From DASSWG01 sp035705295 (GTDB taxonomy: Bacteria > Bacteroidota > Bacteroidia > Flavobacteriales > Flavobacteriaceae), in the NCBI GenBank assembly GCA_035705295.1, contig DASSWG010000070.1, positions 1 through 56,026 on the forward strand: a DNA stretch of 56,026 nucleotides. The letters run 5' to 3'. Made by a program: the position numbers and the translations under genes. The notes under the pieces are model-generated. The model had not been told where the DNA came from and made no database searches. It worked only from the letters and a program-made list of their open reading frames with translations. Below are positions 1-8,249 of the stretch, in pieces; the first letter of the stretch is position 1; each line of letters opens with the position of its first letter.

Positions 1-219
1 TTCAATGGTTGCGATTACGATTTGCGTGGAAGTGGTGTCCGCGTAATTGATCAACTTTTGCTCCAATTGCTTTTCCTGTTGCGCCGACAAAATATCCGCA
101 TTGTCGTACACGCTGGTCGCCACGGAAGGTTTTAGGGGAACTTCTACTTGCGCCTGCAAAGAAATTGCACTTAACAGCAAAAAGAAAAAGAAACAAAAAT
201 ATTTTTTTGAACCGGGCAT
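1..219 (-). CDS. TPM-domain secreted/membrane protein (YgcG-like), N-terminal part
   Basis: First 73 residues of a gene that continues past the left edge. The start is ATG at 217-219. The N terminus (MPGSKKYF, then a Phe/Leu-rich core ending LQAQ at about residue 24) is a signal peptide. The following stretch, with VYDNADILS and a charged helix, is the usual opening of the TPM domain (PF04536), and ends in the strand STQIVIATIE. Family members of this type are exported and usually end in a transmembrane or Gly-rich tail, which cannot be seen here. It follows a second TPM gene and lemA on the same strand, a common Bacteroidota order, probably one operon. The biochemical role of the family is not settled; a role at the cell envelope is inferred from its export. 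Confidence 0.85.
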   Translation of the reverse strand, partial: MPGSKKYFCFFFFLLLSAISLQAQVEVPLKPSVATSVYDNADILSAQQEKQLEQKLINYADTTSTQIVIATIE

Positions 220-277
220 TTAAACGTATTTTAATTGGAGGTTTTTTTCTTAAGTAAACTCTTTTTACTTCATCAAG

Positions 278-715
278 TTATCTTGAAATTTGATCGGAAA
301 GCTCGTTGGTATCCGTATTGGAATCCCAGGGAAAATGGTCTTGCAATTGTTTTCCGGCCATTAAAATTCCGTCGATCAGGCCTTGTTTGAAATTTCCTTC
401 TTTGAAATGGGAAACCATTAAATCCTTGGTGGTTTCCCAAAAATCTGTCGGCACCACATCGTTGATGCCTTTATCGCCCATAATTACGAAATTTCGATCG
501 TCGATCGCCAAATAGATCAACACGCCATTTTGCAGTTTGGTGTTGTCCATTTTCAATTGGTGGAACACTTCCATGGCATGGTCAAAAGGATCTTTATCCG
601 TATGTCTTTCAATGTGCACGCGAATTTCACCGGAAGTCTTTCTTTCCGCTTCGCGAATGGCATCGACAATGGCTTCTTCGTCTTGTTTGTTCAAGAATTT
701 TTCTACTTCGGTCAT
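278..715 (-). CDS. TPM-domain protein without signal peptide
   Basis: 145 residues, no signal peptide or membrane segment. It carries a TPM domain: an N-terminal charged helix (FLNKQDEEAIVDAIREAE), the strand SGEIRVHIE, NGVLIYLAIDDRNFVIMGDKGI in the middle, then FKEGNFKQGLIDGILMAG near the C terminus. It lies downstream of lemA, separated by about 217 bases of repetitive sequence, and 58 bases before the secreted TPM gene. LemA plus two TPM proteins is a recurrent cluster in Flavobacteriia. I know of no firm biochemical function; the neighbourhood suggests an envelope-associated job with LemA. Confidence 0.85.
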   Translation of the reverse strand: MTEVEKFLNKQDEEAIVDAIREAERKTSGEIRVHIERHTDKDPFDHAMEVFHQLKMDNTKLQNGVLIYLAIDDRNFVIMGDKGINDVVPTDFWETTKDLMVSHFKEGNFKQGLIDGILMAGKQLQDHFPWDSNTDTNELSDQISR

Positions 716-738
716 TTTCTCGATACTTTTTATCTCCG

Positions 739-889
739 TTTCACTTCGATAAAATACTCGAAATGACGGTATTTCTAATACATTTTCTCCGTTTCACTCC
801 GAAAAACATCCTCCAAAACGGCGGACAGGCTCGAAGTGACGAAGTTTTTATTTTTATTTCACTTCGACAAAATACTCAAAATGTCGTCA
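739..889. repeat. Intergenic repeats inside the lemA-TPM operon
   Basis: The 217-base spacer between lemA and the TPM gene has no gene. It contains two direct copies of a roughly 31-base unit that begins TTTCACTTCGA and runs through AAAATACTC to ATGACG or ATGTCG (739-769 and 857-889), and a diverged relative between them beginning TTTCACTCCG (798 onward) that includes GGCTCGAAGTGACG in the opposite sense. The unit is partly self-complementary (CACTTCGA / TCGAAATG). It would be transcribed in the middle of the operon. Confidence 0.7.
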
Positions 890-932
890 GGTCGGGTGTT
901 TATTTTGAAAAAAATAAACGTATCGAGACCCG

Positions 933-1529
933 TTAAAAATCAAATTCCACATCCACCGCATCTTCAGCTCCGGCATCGGCTTCGTAACGTGCCATTTCTT
1001 CAAATCCGAACCAGCCCGCAAAAATGGTGTTGGGGAATTTTTTGATTTTTATATTGTAGGTGTTCACCGCTTCGTTGTAGCGATTTCTTGCAACCGCGAT
1101 GCGATTTTCGGTTCCTTCCAATTGGGCTTGCAGATCGCGGAAATTTTGGGTCGCCGTCAATTGTGGATAGCGTTCCACCGAAACCAATAAGCGTGAGAGC
1201 GCAGAAGAAACCCCACTTTGGGCTTGTTGGAATTTCTGGATTTGTTCCGCGGAAAGGTTGCTTGGATCTACATTGATCGAAGTGGCTTTTGCGCGTGCTT
1301 CGATCACCTCGGTCAGCGTGCTTTTTTCAAAATCAGCTGCTCCTTGAACGGTTTTCACCAAATTCCCGATCAAATCGTTGCGACGTTGGTAAGCGGTTTC
1401 CACATTGCTCCACGCGGTTTTTGCGTTTTCTTCAAGGGTGACGGCTTCGTTGTTGAAGCCCACGGTCATGCTGTAAACAATGATGCCGAGCACGACTATA
1501 ATTCCCACTGGGATTAACCATTTTTTCAT
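933..1529 (-). CDS. lemA: LemA family membrane protein
   Basis: 198 residues, typical length. One N-terminal transmembrane segment (residues 4-21, WLIPVGIIVVLGIIVYSM), then the LemA signature: FNNEAVTLEENAKTAWSNVE, AYQRRNDLIGNLVKTVQG, long charged helices, and near the C terminus YNEAVNTYN followed by FPNTIFAGWFGF. LemA proteins are membrane-anchored helical-bundle proteins of uncertain function. It lies 13 bases after the merR gene on the same strand and upstream of two TPM genes, so the set is probably one transcript. Confidence 0.93.
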   Translation of the reverse strand: MKKWLIPVGIIVVLGIIVYSMTVGFNNEAVTLEENAKTAWSNVETAYQRRNDLIGNLVKTVQGAADFEKSTLTEVIEARAKATSINVDPSNLSAEQIQKFQQAQSGVSSALSRLLVSVERYPQLTATQNFRDLQAQLEGTENRIAVARNRYNEAVNTYNIKIKKFPNTIFAGWFGFEEMARYEADAGAEDAVDVEFDF

Positions 1530-1542
1530 GATTGGGTGTTTT

Positions 1543-1872
1543 TTAGAGTTGGTTTTTGATTTTTACGAGTTCGGTTTTTAAAAATTCCAATTTACGAATA
1601 ATTTCGAAGTTGTCGAGCGTTTTGTGCTTTTCTTCTTTTAAATGGATTTTGGCGCCTTCGAGCGTGAACCCGCGTTCTTTCACCAAATAAAAGATAAGTT
1701 GCAGGTTTTTGATGTCCTCGGGGGTGAATTTTCGGTTTCCCTTGGCGTTTTTTTTCGGTTTCAGCACGTCAAATTCCTTTTCCCAAAACCGGATCAAGGA
1801 AGTGTTCACCCCGAAAGCTTCGGCTACTTCGCCAATTGCGTAATATCTTTTTTCGGGTAGGGAAATGTGCAT
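1543..1872 (-). CDS. MerR family transcriptional regulator
   Basis: 109 residues. The N terminus is a MerR-type winged helix: YYAIGEVAEAFGVNTSLIRFWEKEF at residues 10-34, then a wing (KNAKGNRKFTPEDIKNL) and two helices ending in a short dimerisation helix with no ligand-binding domain. MerR proteins bind spaced promoters as dimers. Its position at the head of the lemA-TPM transcript, in front of lemA by 13 bases, is typical of Flavobacteriia. The ligand is unknown; no cysteine metal site is visible. TGAGTTA repeats lie just upstream of the start (1875-1905). Confidence 0.92.
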   Translation of the reverse strand: MHISLPEKRYYAIGEVAEAFGVNTSLIRFWEKEFDVLKPKKNAKGNRKFTPEDIKNLQLIFYLVKERGFTLEGAKIHLKEEKHKTLDNFEIIRKLEFLKTELVKIKNQL

Positions 1873-1908
1873 TTATTAAGTTATGAGTTATGAGTTATGA
1901 GTTGCGTG

Positions 1909-2322
1909 TTACTTTTTCAATTTCACTTTGATTTCCGGGTTCAGGTTTGTCAAATATACGATAAAGTCTCTTTTGTTTTTTGGGGAAATCAGCACACTGT
2001 CGAATTTGTTGTACAGTATTTCGAGTCGGTCCAATGAAAGTGCGGGCGAGCTTAAAGGGCTGTTGGTTTCAGAAATTTTTTTGACGGTGTTTATCCCAAT
2101 GGTTTTGTAAACAAAAAATTGGCACCTGATCTTCAAATTTTTTTCATCGATTTCATACCGAAGCGCCCAAAAAGTATAAACAATATAAATATCGACCACG
2201 AACATCAAGATCATTCCGGTCAAAGATTTTTCGAAGATCATCATAAAGGAACAAAAACCCAAAACCAAAGCAAGCGGAATTATTAATTCCAGTCCCAACT
2301 TGGATTTATGGACAATTTTCAT
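1909..2322 (-). CDS. PH-domain-like small membrane protein
   Basis: 137 residues. Two adjacent hydrophobic segments (about residues 12-30 and 35-53) are followed by a soluble part with WALRYEIDEKNLKIRCQFF and IPISPKNK-like pattern (VLISPKNKRDFIVYL), which matches the small bacterial PH-like (YdbS/bPH) proteins that recur in Flavobacteriia. The soluble domain is predicted on the cytoplasmic side. Function unknown. It lies on the same strand as its neighbours, 30 bases after the deaminase gene, and may be cotranscribed with it. Confidence 0.7.
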   Translation of the reverse strand: MKIVHKSKLGLELIIPLALVLGFCSFMMIFEKSLTGMILMFVVDIYIVYTFWALRYEIDEKNLKIRCQFFVYKTIGINTVKKISETNSPLSSPALSLDRLEILYNKFDSVLISPKNKRDFIVYLTNLNPEIKVKLKK

Positions 2323-2352
2323 ACTGTTTTAAAAATGCAAAAATTGCTTTTG

Positions 2353-2829
2353 TCAATACTCGATTTTCCCTTCTTTTGTTTTCCATGCCTCAAAAACATG
2401 CAGCCCGTCTTCGCGACAAAGTTGTTGGGTTTTTATTTTTCGCCGTTCAGTGGGAAGCTCAATTTCTTGATAGATAAAATCGTCGTCAAAGCCTATTTCG
2501 GCCGCATCTTCGCGCGAACAAGCATAAAAAATTTTATCGGGTCTAGCCCAATAAATTGCCCCGAGGCACATTGGGCAAGGCTCACAAGAGGTATAAATGG
2601 TGCAATCTTCGAGTTGAAATGAATTCAGGTTTTTGCACGCATCGCGAATGGCCACCATTTCGGCATGCGCCGTCGGGTCGTTGGTGGCGGTCACTTGGTT
2701 GTTCCCTTCCCCAATGATTTTACCGTTTTTCACCACAACCGCACCAAAAGGCCCTCCCTTTTGTTCGTTCATTCCTTTTTTTGCCAATGCAATGGCCTTT
2801 CTCAAAAAATCCTTGTGCGTTTTTTCCAT
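2353..2829 (-). CDS. guaD: Nucleoside/nucleobase deaminase, guanine-deaminase type
   Basis: 158 residues. A cytidine-deaminase-fold zinc enzyme: H55-A-E57 (zinc ligand and proton shuttle) and P84-C85-P-M-C88 (two zinc ligands) are intact. AIYWARPDKIFYACSREDAAE, GFDDDFIYQEI and the C-terminal FEAWKTKEGKIEY resemble Bacillus-type guanine deaminase, which converts guanine to xanthine, more than TadA or cytosine deaminases. Related enzymes can act on other purine-like rings, so the exact substrate is not certain. It follows the M23 peptidase gene on the same strand by 42 bases. Confidence 0.87.
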   Translation of the reverse strand: MEKTHKDFLRKAIALAKKGMNEQKGGPFGAVVVKNGKIIGEGNNQVTATNDPTAHAEMVAIRDACKNLNSFQLEDCTIYTSCEPCPMCLGAIYWARPDKIFYACSREDAAEIGFDDDFIYQEIELPTERRKIKTQQLCREDGLHVFEAWKTKEGKIEY

Positions 2830-2871
2830 CGATTGGGTAAATTAAATCAATAAGACAACGGTCGTTTCTGG

Positions 2872-3846
2872 TCAATCCAGCGACTGATTTTCCATTTGGG
2901 CTTGTTCCAGCATAATGTCGTATTCATCCGAGTTGAGGTCGCCGTAATAAAAATTAATGGGGTTCACCACACGACCGTCTTTGTGCACTTCGTAATGCAA
3001 ATGTGGTGCGGTCGAAAGCCCCGAACTTCCTACATAGCCAATGATTTCGCCCCTTTCGACATGTTCGCCGCGCCGTACTTCGAATTTCCGCAAATGGGCA
3101 TAATAGGTTTCGTAACCAAATCCGTGGTCCAAAATAATGAGGTTCCCATATCCTCCACCACGGGAAGCTTTCTGAACCACAGCATCGCCGGTGGCGTAAA
3201 CAGGGGTTCCTCGAGGTGCGGAAAAATCCATTCCGGTGTGCATTCTTCGATATTTCAAGATGGGGTGCATTCGCATTCCATAACCAGATGCCATGCGCTT
3301 CAAATTTTCGTTTTCAACGGGTTGGATGGCTGGCATCGCTGCCAAGAGTTTTTCCTTTTCTTTGGCCAATTCCACAATTTTGTCCAAGGATTTCGATTGC
3401 ACCACAATTTGTTTGGATAACACATCCATGCGTTTGCTGGTTTCAACGATCAATTCCGAATTTTTATAGCCTTCCAAATCGCGGTAACGGTTGACCCCGC
3501 CAAAACCTGCTTTTCGTTGTTCTTCGGAAATTGGGTCGGCCTCGAAATAGACCCGGTACAAATTGTTGTCACGTTCCTGCACATCGGCCAAGACTTTTTC
3601 GGCCAACGCCATTTTTTTGTTGAGCACCGCATATTGCAATTGCATGTTTTCCAACTCCCGTTGCAAGGCTTTTTCGCGCGGGGTTTGTATTTGGGGCAAA
3701 TTGATATAAATCAACAACAACAGGAAACCTGCCAAAAACATTCCCAACACCGCAATGATCGCGAACCCCAACCGCCTTCCTTTTTTACGCTCGATTTTTC
3801 GATAGGAAAGCGTTTCGCTGTCGTAATAATACTTGACTTTTGACAT
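2872..3846 (-). CDS. M23 family metallopeptidase, membrane-anchored
   Basis: 324 residues. A short cytoplasmic tail is followed by one transmembrane segment (about 27-48), a coiled coil (about 55-95 and 130-170) and a C-terminal LytM/M23 domain (about 185-300). Zinc-site motifs are complete: H203-x3-D207 in RRMHTGMDFSAPRG and H282-L-H284 in APHLHYEV. Such enzymes cleave peptidoglycan cross-bridges or, when inactive, activate amidases; the intact site suggests a hydrolase. It is divergent from alaS, a conserved arrangement in this group. A TATCTTTG box lies upstream at 3946-3939 on its own strand. Confidence 0.93.
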   Translation of the reverse strand: MSKVKYYYDSETLSYRKIERKKGRRLGFAIIAVLGMFLAGFLLLLIYINLPQIQTPREKALQRELENMQLQYAVLNKKMALAEKVLADVQERDNNLYRVYFEADPISEEQRKAGFGGVNRYRDLEGYKNSELIVETSKRMDVLSKQIVVQSKSLDKIVELAKEKEKLLAAMPAIQPVENENLKRMASGYGMRMHPILKYRRMHTGMDFSAPRGTPVYATGDAVVQKASRGGGYGNLIILDHGFGYETYYAHLRKFEVRRGEHVERGEIIGYVGSSGLSTAPHLHYEVHKDGRVVNPINFYYGDLNSDEYDIMLEQAQMENQSLD

Positions 3847-3938
3847 GCTGTTTTTTTAAATTCCGGTGAAAGTGGAAATCTTTTTAATTGTGTTATTTTT
3901 GCCTTTCGATGCCTTTCTTTTTCCAAAGAACGGACGAA

Positions 3939-3967
3939 CAAAGATAAAAATTGTTACAATAGTAACA
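3939..3967 (-). promoter_or_regulatory. Promoter for the M23 gene with an internal palindrome
   Basis: On the minus strand TATCTTTG (3946-3939) matches the Bacteroidota -7 consensus TAnnTTTG, and a TTG triplet lies 21 bases upstream. Inside the spacer is the palindrome TGTTAC-TATT-GTAACA (3952-3967). This placement between divergent alaS and the peptidase gene suits an operator, but the binding protein is unknown. Confidence 0.5.
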
Positions 3968-4003
3968 CAATTATAACAACCTGTTGCTCAATATTGCTTA
4001 AAA

Positions 4004-6628
4004 ATGACATCCACCGAAATCCGTTCCAAATTCCTTGAATTTTTTGAATCCAAAGGCCATAAAATTGTTCCTTCCGCACCGATGGTGATGAAAAATGACC
4101 CAACTTTGCTGTTCACCAATGCGGGAATGAACCAGTTCAAGGAATATTTTCTGGGGAACGCCGTGCCGAAAAATACACGCGTCACCGATACCCAAAAATG
4201 TTTGCGCGTGAGCGGAAAGCATAACGATTTGGAAGAAGTGGGGAAAGATACCTACCACCACACGATGTTCGAAATGCTGGGGAACTGGAGTTTTGGCGAC
4301 TATTTTAAAAAAGAAGCCATTGCCTGGGCGTGGGAATTGTTGACCGAAGAATTCAAAATCGATCCGAAAAACCTTTACGTTTCGGTTTTTGAAGGAAGTT
4401 CCGATGCCGATCAATTGTCCTTGGATCAAGAAACCTTGGATTTATGGAAAGCGATCGTGCCGGAAAACCAAATTGTTTACGGTAACAAAAAAGACAATTT
4501 TTGGGAAATGGGCGATCAAGGCCCGTGTGGGCCGTGTTCCGAAATCCATATCGATTTGCGTTCTGAAGCCGAAAAAGCAAAACTTCCCGGACGCGATTTG
4601 GTGAACGAAGATCATCCGCTCGTGGTGGAAATTTGGAATTTGGTTTTTATTCAATTCAACCGAAAAGCGAATGGCGATTTGGAAGAATTGCCCGCAAAAC
4701 ACATCGACACCGGAATGGGTTTCGAACGCTTGTGCATGGTTTTGCAAAACAAAAAATCCAATTACGACACCGATGTTTTCACGCCGTTGATTCAAAAAAT
4801 AGAAATCATCACCGATTCCGTTTATGGAAAAAATGAAGAAAACGACATTGCCATTCGCGTCATTGCCGATCATGTTCGGGCCGTGGCTTTTGCGATTGCG
4901 GACGGGCAATTGCCCAGCAACAACGGCGCGGGTTATGTAATTCGCCGGATTTTGCGCCGCGCGGTCCGTTACGGATTTACTTTTTTGAACACCAAAGAAC
5001 CTTTTATTTACAAATTGGTGGAAACTTTGGCCGACCAAATGGGCGAAGCTTTCCCGGAATTGGAAAAACAAAAAAGCCTTTGCGAAAATGTGATCCGGGA
5101 AGAAGAACATTCTTTCCTAAAAACTTTGGACCAAGGTTTGCGCTTGTTGGAAAACGTGATGGAAACATCGGAAACGAAAATCATTACAGGCAAAAAAGCC
5201 TTCGAATTGTACGACACGTATGGATTTCCGATCGATTTGACGACGTTGATTTTAAGCGAACGCGGATTTTCCTTGAACGAAAAGGAATTCGAAGAAGAAT
5301 TACAGCAACAAAAAAACCGTTCGCGCTCGGCGGCAGAAAGCAAAGCTGGCGATTGGCAAATTTTGTTGGAAGACAACACCGAAGAATTTATTGGGTATGA
5401 TCAGTTAGAATCCAATGTAAAAATCGTAAAATACCGAAAAACCGAAAGCAAAAAAGAAGGCGAATTGTTCCAATTGGTGTTCAACCGAACGCCTTTTTAT
5501 CCCGAAGGCGGCGGCCAAGTGGGCGACAAAGGCTATTTGGAAACTTCCAATGGCGATGTGGTTTATATTGTCGATACCAAAAAAGAAAACAACTTGATCA
5601 TTCATTTTTCAAAATCTCTGCCGACCCCGAGTTCTCGGGGCGGAAATTTCAAAGCTGTGGTCGATAAAAACCAGCGAAAAAAAACCGAGAAAAACCATTC
5701 GGCCACACATTTGTTGCACCAAGCTTTACGTGAAGTTTTAGGCGAACATGTGGAACAAAAAGGTTCGTTGGTGAACAGCAACTATTTACGCTTCGATTTT
5801 TCGCATTTCGGAAAAATGACCACGGAAGAAATTGACCAAGTGGAAAATTTTGTAAACGACCGCATTGACGAGCAACTTTCCTTGCAAGAACAACGCAATA
5901 TTTCCTACGATCAAGCCATTGATGAAGGCGCGATTGCTTTGTTCGGTGAAAAATATGGCGATTCCGTGCGGACCATTCGTTTTGGGAAATCCATGGAATT
6001 GTGCGGCGGAACCCACGTTCGGAACACGTCCAGTATTTGGTTTTTCAAAATACTTTCTGAAAGTTCCGTAGCTTCTGGAATTCGTAGAATCGAGGCGATT
6101 ACCGGTGAAGTGGCCAAGGGTTTTTTCCAAGAACAAGCTGAAAATTTGCAGGAAATAAAAAGCTTGTTGAAAAACCCACACGATGTTTCAAAAGCAATCG
6201 TTTCCCTGCAAGAAGAAAACACCGCGTTGAAAAAAGAATTGGAAATCCTACAAAAGCAAAAAGCCAAAAACCTAAAATCGGAATTGAAAAACGAAATTGA
6301 AGCAATCAACGGAATTCACTTTTTGGCCAAAAAAGTTGATTTGGATGCTGGTGGAATGAAAGATTTGTCATTTCAACTTGGAGAGGAAACGGAAAACCTG
6401 TTTTTGATATTTGGTTCGGACCAAAACGAGAAAGCATTGCTTTCGTGCTATATTTCCAAAAATTTGGTAAAAGAAAAGAACCTCAACGCTGGGAATATTG
6501 TGCGCGAACTCGGAAAATACATTCAAGGCGGCGGCGGCGGACAAGCTTTTTTCGCAACCGCTGGCGGAAAAAATCCGAACGGAATTTCGGATGCTTTGGA
6601 AAAAGCGAAAGCGTTTATTTCAGAATAA
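4004..6628 (+). CDS. alaS: Alanyl-tRNA synthetase
   Basis: 874 residues, normal length for the family. It joins alanine to tRNA-Ala. The N-terminal class II catalytic core is complete (FTNAGMNQFKEYFLG, GNWSFGDYFK, RVIADHVRAVAFAIADG). The editing domain carries zinc-binding H565-x3-H569 (NHSATHLLHQAL) and C667-GGT-H671. The C-terminal DHHA1 part includes IQGGGGGGQAFFATAGGK. Residues near 540 (KSLPTPSSRGGNF) contain a short palindromic insertion described separately; it lies between the tRNA-binding and editing parts and keeps the frame. The start is ATG at 4004, directly divergent from the M23 gene. Confidence 0.97.
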   Translation: MTSTEIRSKFLEFFESKGHKIVPSAPMVMKNDPTLLFTNAGMNQFKEYFLGNAVPKNTRVTDTQKCLRVSGKHNDLEEVGKDTYHHTMFEMLGNWSFGDYFKKEAIAWAWELLTEEFKIDPKNLYVSVFEGSSDADQLSLDQETLDLWKAIVPENQIVYGNKKDNFWEMGDQGPCGPCSEIHIDLRSEAEKAKLPGRDLVNEDHPLVVEIWNLVFIQFNRKANGDLEELPAKHIDTGMGFERLCMVLQNKKSNYDTDVFTPLIQKIEIITDSVYGKNEENDIAIRVIADHVRAVAFAIADGQLPSNNGAGYVIRRILRRAVRYGFTFLNTKEPFIYKLVETLADQMGEAFPELEKQKSLCENVIREEEHSFLKTLDQGLRLLENVMETSETKIITGKKAFELYDTYGFPIDLTTLILSERGFSLNEKEFEEELQQQKNRSRSAAESKAGDWQILLEDNTEEFIGYDQLESNVKIVKYRKTESKKEGELFQLVFNRTPFYPEGGGQVGDKGYLETSNGDVVYIVDTKKENNLIIHFSKSLPTPSSRGGNFKAVVDKNQRKKTEKNHSATHLLHQALREVLGEHVEQKGSLVNSNYLRFDFSHFGKMTTEEIDQVENFVNDRIDEQLSLQEQRNISYDQAIDEGAIALFGEKYGDSVRTIRFGKSMELCGGTHVRNTSSIWFFKILSESSVASGIRRIEAITGEVAKGFFQEQAENLQEIKSLLKNPHDVSKAIVSLQEENTALKKELEILQKQKAKNLKSELKNEIEAINGIHFLAKKVDLDAGGMKDLSFQLGEETENLFLIFGSDQNEKALLSCYISKNLVKEKNLNAGNIVRELGKYIQGGGGGQAFFATAGGKNPNGISDALEKAKAFISE
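5625..5640. repeat. In-frame 16-base palindrome within alaS
   Basis: CCCCGAGTTCTCGGGG, arms CCCCGAG/CTCGGGG around TT. It encodes part of the loop TPSSRGG in AlaS. A close relative (CCCCGAGGCTTCGGGG) occupies the T-loop of the tRNA-Gly remnant at 54979-54994. Confidence 0.85.
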
Positions 6629-6648
6629 AAAATCAATCGGGAAAAATT

Positions 6649-6831
6649 ATGTTGGAACATTTTTTTCAATGTCCATTTTGTTGGGAAGAAATTTCCATGT
6701 TGTTGGATCCTTCGGTTTCCGACCAAATTTATGTGGAAGATTGCGAAATTTGCTGCAACCCGCTGGAAATCCATGTGAAATTCGAAAACCGGGAACTTGT
6801 TCAATTTGAAATCTTGGAGAACGGTCAATAG
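6649..6831 (+). CDS. CPXCG-type cysteine-rich small protein
   Basis: 60 residues, start ATG at 6649, 20 bases after alaS on the same strand. Two cysteine pairs, C8-P-F-C11 and C32-E-I-C35-C36, fit a zinc ribbon of the CPXCG-motif family (PF14255). The sequence around them (FFQCPFCWEEISMLLD, VEDCEICCNPLEIHV) is highly typical. Function is not known; a structural zinc site is inferred. Likely cotranscribed with alaS. Confidence 0.88.
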   Translation: MLEHFFQCPFCWEEISMLLDPSVSDQIYVEDCEICCNPLEIHVKFENRELVQFEILENGQ

Positions 6832-6846
6832 AGAATATGATTTTTT

Positions 6847-7002
6847 ATGATCACAAATTGTGACCTTAAACGAAACCGATCTGGGAAACCACAGCAAATA
6901 TCTTCTTTTACTTATGCAGAACAAGGCGTAGAAGTGCTTTTAGGCGTTTTTGAACAGCAAAAAAGCCATCAAAATGAAAATAAAATGAACACTGAATATT
7001 GA
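6847..7002 (+). pseudogene. Short ORF resembling the end of an ORF6N/antirepressor domain (possible remnant)
   Basis: A 51-codon frame begins ATG at 6847, 16 bases after the cysteine-rich gene. The middle part, ISSFTYAEQGVEVLLGVFEQ, recalls the FTEQGVAMLSSVL stretch of ORF6N-type phage antirepressor domains, but only this short piece matches and nothing upstream in the frame does. Its C terminus runs into an intergenic repeat. I read it as a possible decayed fragment; it could equally be chance or a tiny unknown protein. Confidence 0.25.
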
Positions 7003-7071
7003 ATAACGAATAATGAAGTTTAAATCTGGGGGTAATCAAAAGAAAACTTCTAAATTCGGTGTTCAATATTC
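6994..7071. repeat. Inverted repeat upstream of paaH, no cargo
   Basis: A 25-base arm starting GAATATTGAATAACG (6994-7018) is matched in reverse complement at 7047-7071 (about 20 of 25 positions). The 28 bases between the arms hold no gene. It lies just before the paaH start, in the only spacer of the window longer than 250 bases (6832-7103), which otherwise contains the short ORF above. Confidence 0.65.
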
Positions 7072-7103
7072 GATATTGGATATTCAAAAAATCGTTAATC
7101 AAA

Positions 7104-8249
7104 ATGAACATAGCAATAATCGGAAGCGGGACAATGGGAAGCGGCATCGCGCAGATTGCAGCCACGGCCGAGTGTTCCGTGAAGGTATTTGATGTCGAAC
7201 AAAAAGCGCTCGACAACAGTAAAAGTAAACTCGATAAAATTTTGAACCGCCTTATTGAAAAAGGCCGGATCGATGAAACCGAAAAAGCCCGCATTCAAGG
7301 CAACATTAATTATGTGAACAGTTTAAAGGACTTATCCGATGCCGATTTGACCATCGAAGCCATCGTTGAAAACCTGGACATCAAACGGAAAGTTTTTCAG
7401 GAATTGGAATCCTATCAGCGTGAAGATTCGATCATAGCGTCCAACACTTCTTCGCTTTCCATCGCGTCCATCGCCGCCTCGCTGAAAAAACCGGAACGCG
7501 CTATTGGCATTCATTTTTTCAATCCCGCGCCGTTAATGCCGTTGGTGGAAATTATTCCTGCCATCCAAACTTCGGAAGCGACCAAAAATAAAGTAGTTCA
7601 AATTATTTCAGATTGGAAAAAAACAGGCGTTTTGGCGAAAGATACCCCCGGCTTTATTGTCAACCGTGTGGCCCGCCCTTTTTACGGAGAAGCTTTAAGG
7701 ATTTACGAAGAAGGAATTGCAAGCATCGAAACCATCGATTGGTCGATGAAAGAATTGGGCGGATTCCGAATGGGGCCTTTTGAGTTGATGGATTTTATTG
7801 GGCACGATGTGAATTATATTGTCACCGAAATCGTGTTCAAAGAATTTTATTACGATCCACGTTACAAACCTGCTTTTGCTCAAAAACGATTGATGGAAGC
7901 CGGTTATTTGGGAAGAAAATCAGGAAAAGGGTTTTATGATTATTCCGCAGGAGCAGAAAAACAAGAACCTAATAAAGATGAAAAATTAGGTCAAAAAATT
8001 CTCGACCGCATTCTCGCGATGCTCATCAACGAAGCCGCCGATGCGTTGTACCTCAATATCGCCACGGCGGAAGATATCGATTTGGCGATGACCAAAGGCG
8101 TGAATTACCCTAAAGGTTTGCTGATCTGGGCCAATGAAAAAGGAACCGATTGGTGTGTGGAAAAAATGGACGAATTGTATGAAATATACCACGAAGATCG
8201 GTATCGGTGCAGTCCGCTACTTCGTAGAGGTGGTGGGTTTGAGGTGTGA
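7104..8249 (+). CDS. paaH: 3-hydroxyacyl-CoA dehydrogenase (3-hydroxyadipyl-CoA dehydrogenase)
   Basis: 381 residues from ATG 7104. The Rossmann motif GSGTMGSGIAQ opens the protein at residue 7; the NAD domain contains IASNTSSLSIASIA and IGIHFFNPAPLMPLVEIIP, and the C-terminal dimerisation domain has DTPGFIVNRVARPFYGEA and GGFRMGPFELMDFIG. It oxidises 3-hydroxyadipyl-CoA to 3-oxoadipyl-CoA with NAD+, late in phenylacetate breakdown. The paaI, paaJ, paaZ context supports this over a general fatty-acid role. The last residues (GGGFEV) and the stop codon lie within a repeat that forms the left edge of the next cassette; the expected family ending is around SPLLRR. Confidence 0.93.
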   Translation: MNIAIIGSGTMGSGIAQIAATAECSVKVFDVEQKALDNSKSKLDKILNRLIEKGRIDETEKARIQGNINYVNSLKDLSDADLTIEAIVENLDIKRKVFQELESYQREDSIIASNTSSLSIASIAASLKKPERAIGIHFFNPAPLMPLVEIIPAIQTSEATKNKVVQIISDWKKTGVLAKDTPGFIVNRVARPFYGEALRIYEEGIASIETIDWSMKELGGFRMGPFELMDFIGHDVNYIVTEIVFKEFYYDPRYKPAFAQKRLMEAGYLGRKSGKGFYDYSAGAEKQEPNKDEKLGQKILDRILAMLINEAADALYLNIATAEDIDLAMTKGVNYPKGLLIWANEKGTDWCVEKMDELYEIYHEDRYRCSPLLRRGGGFEV

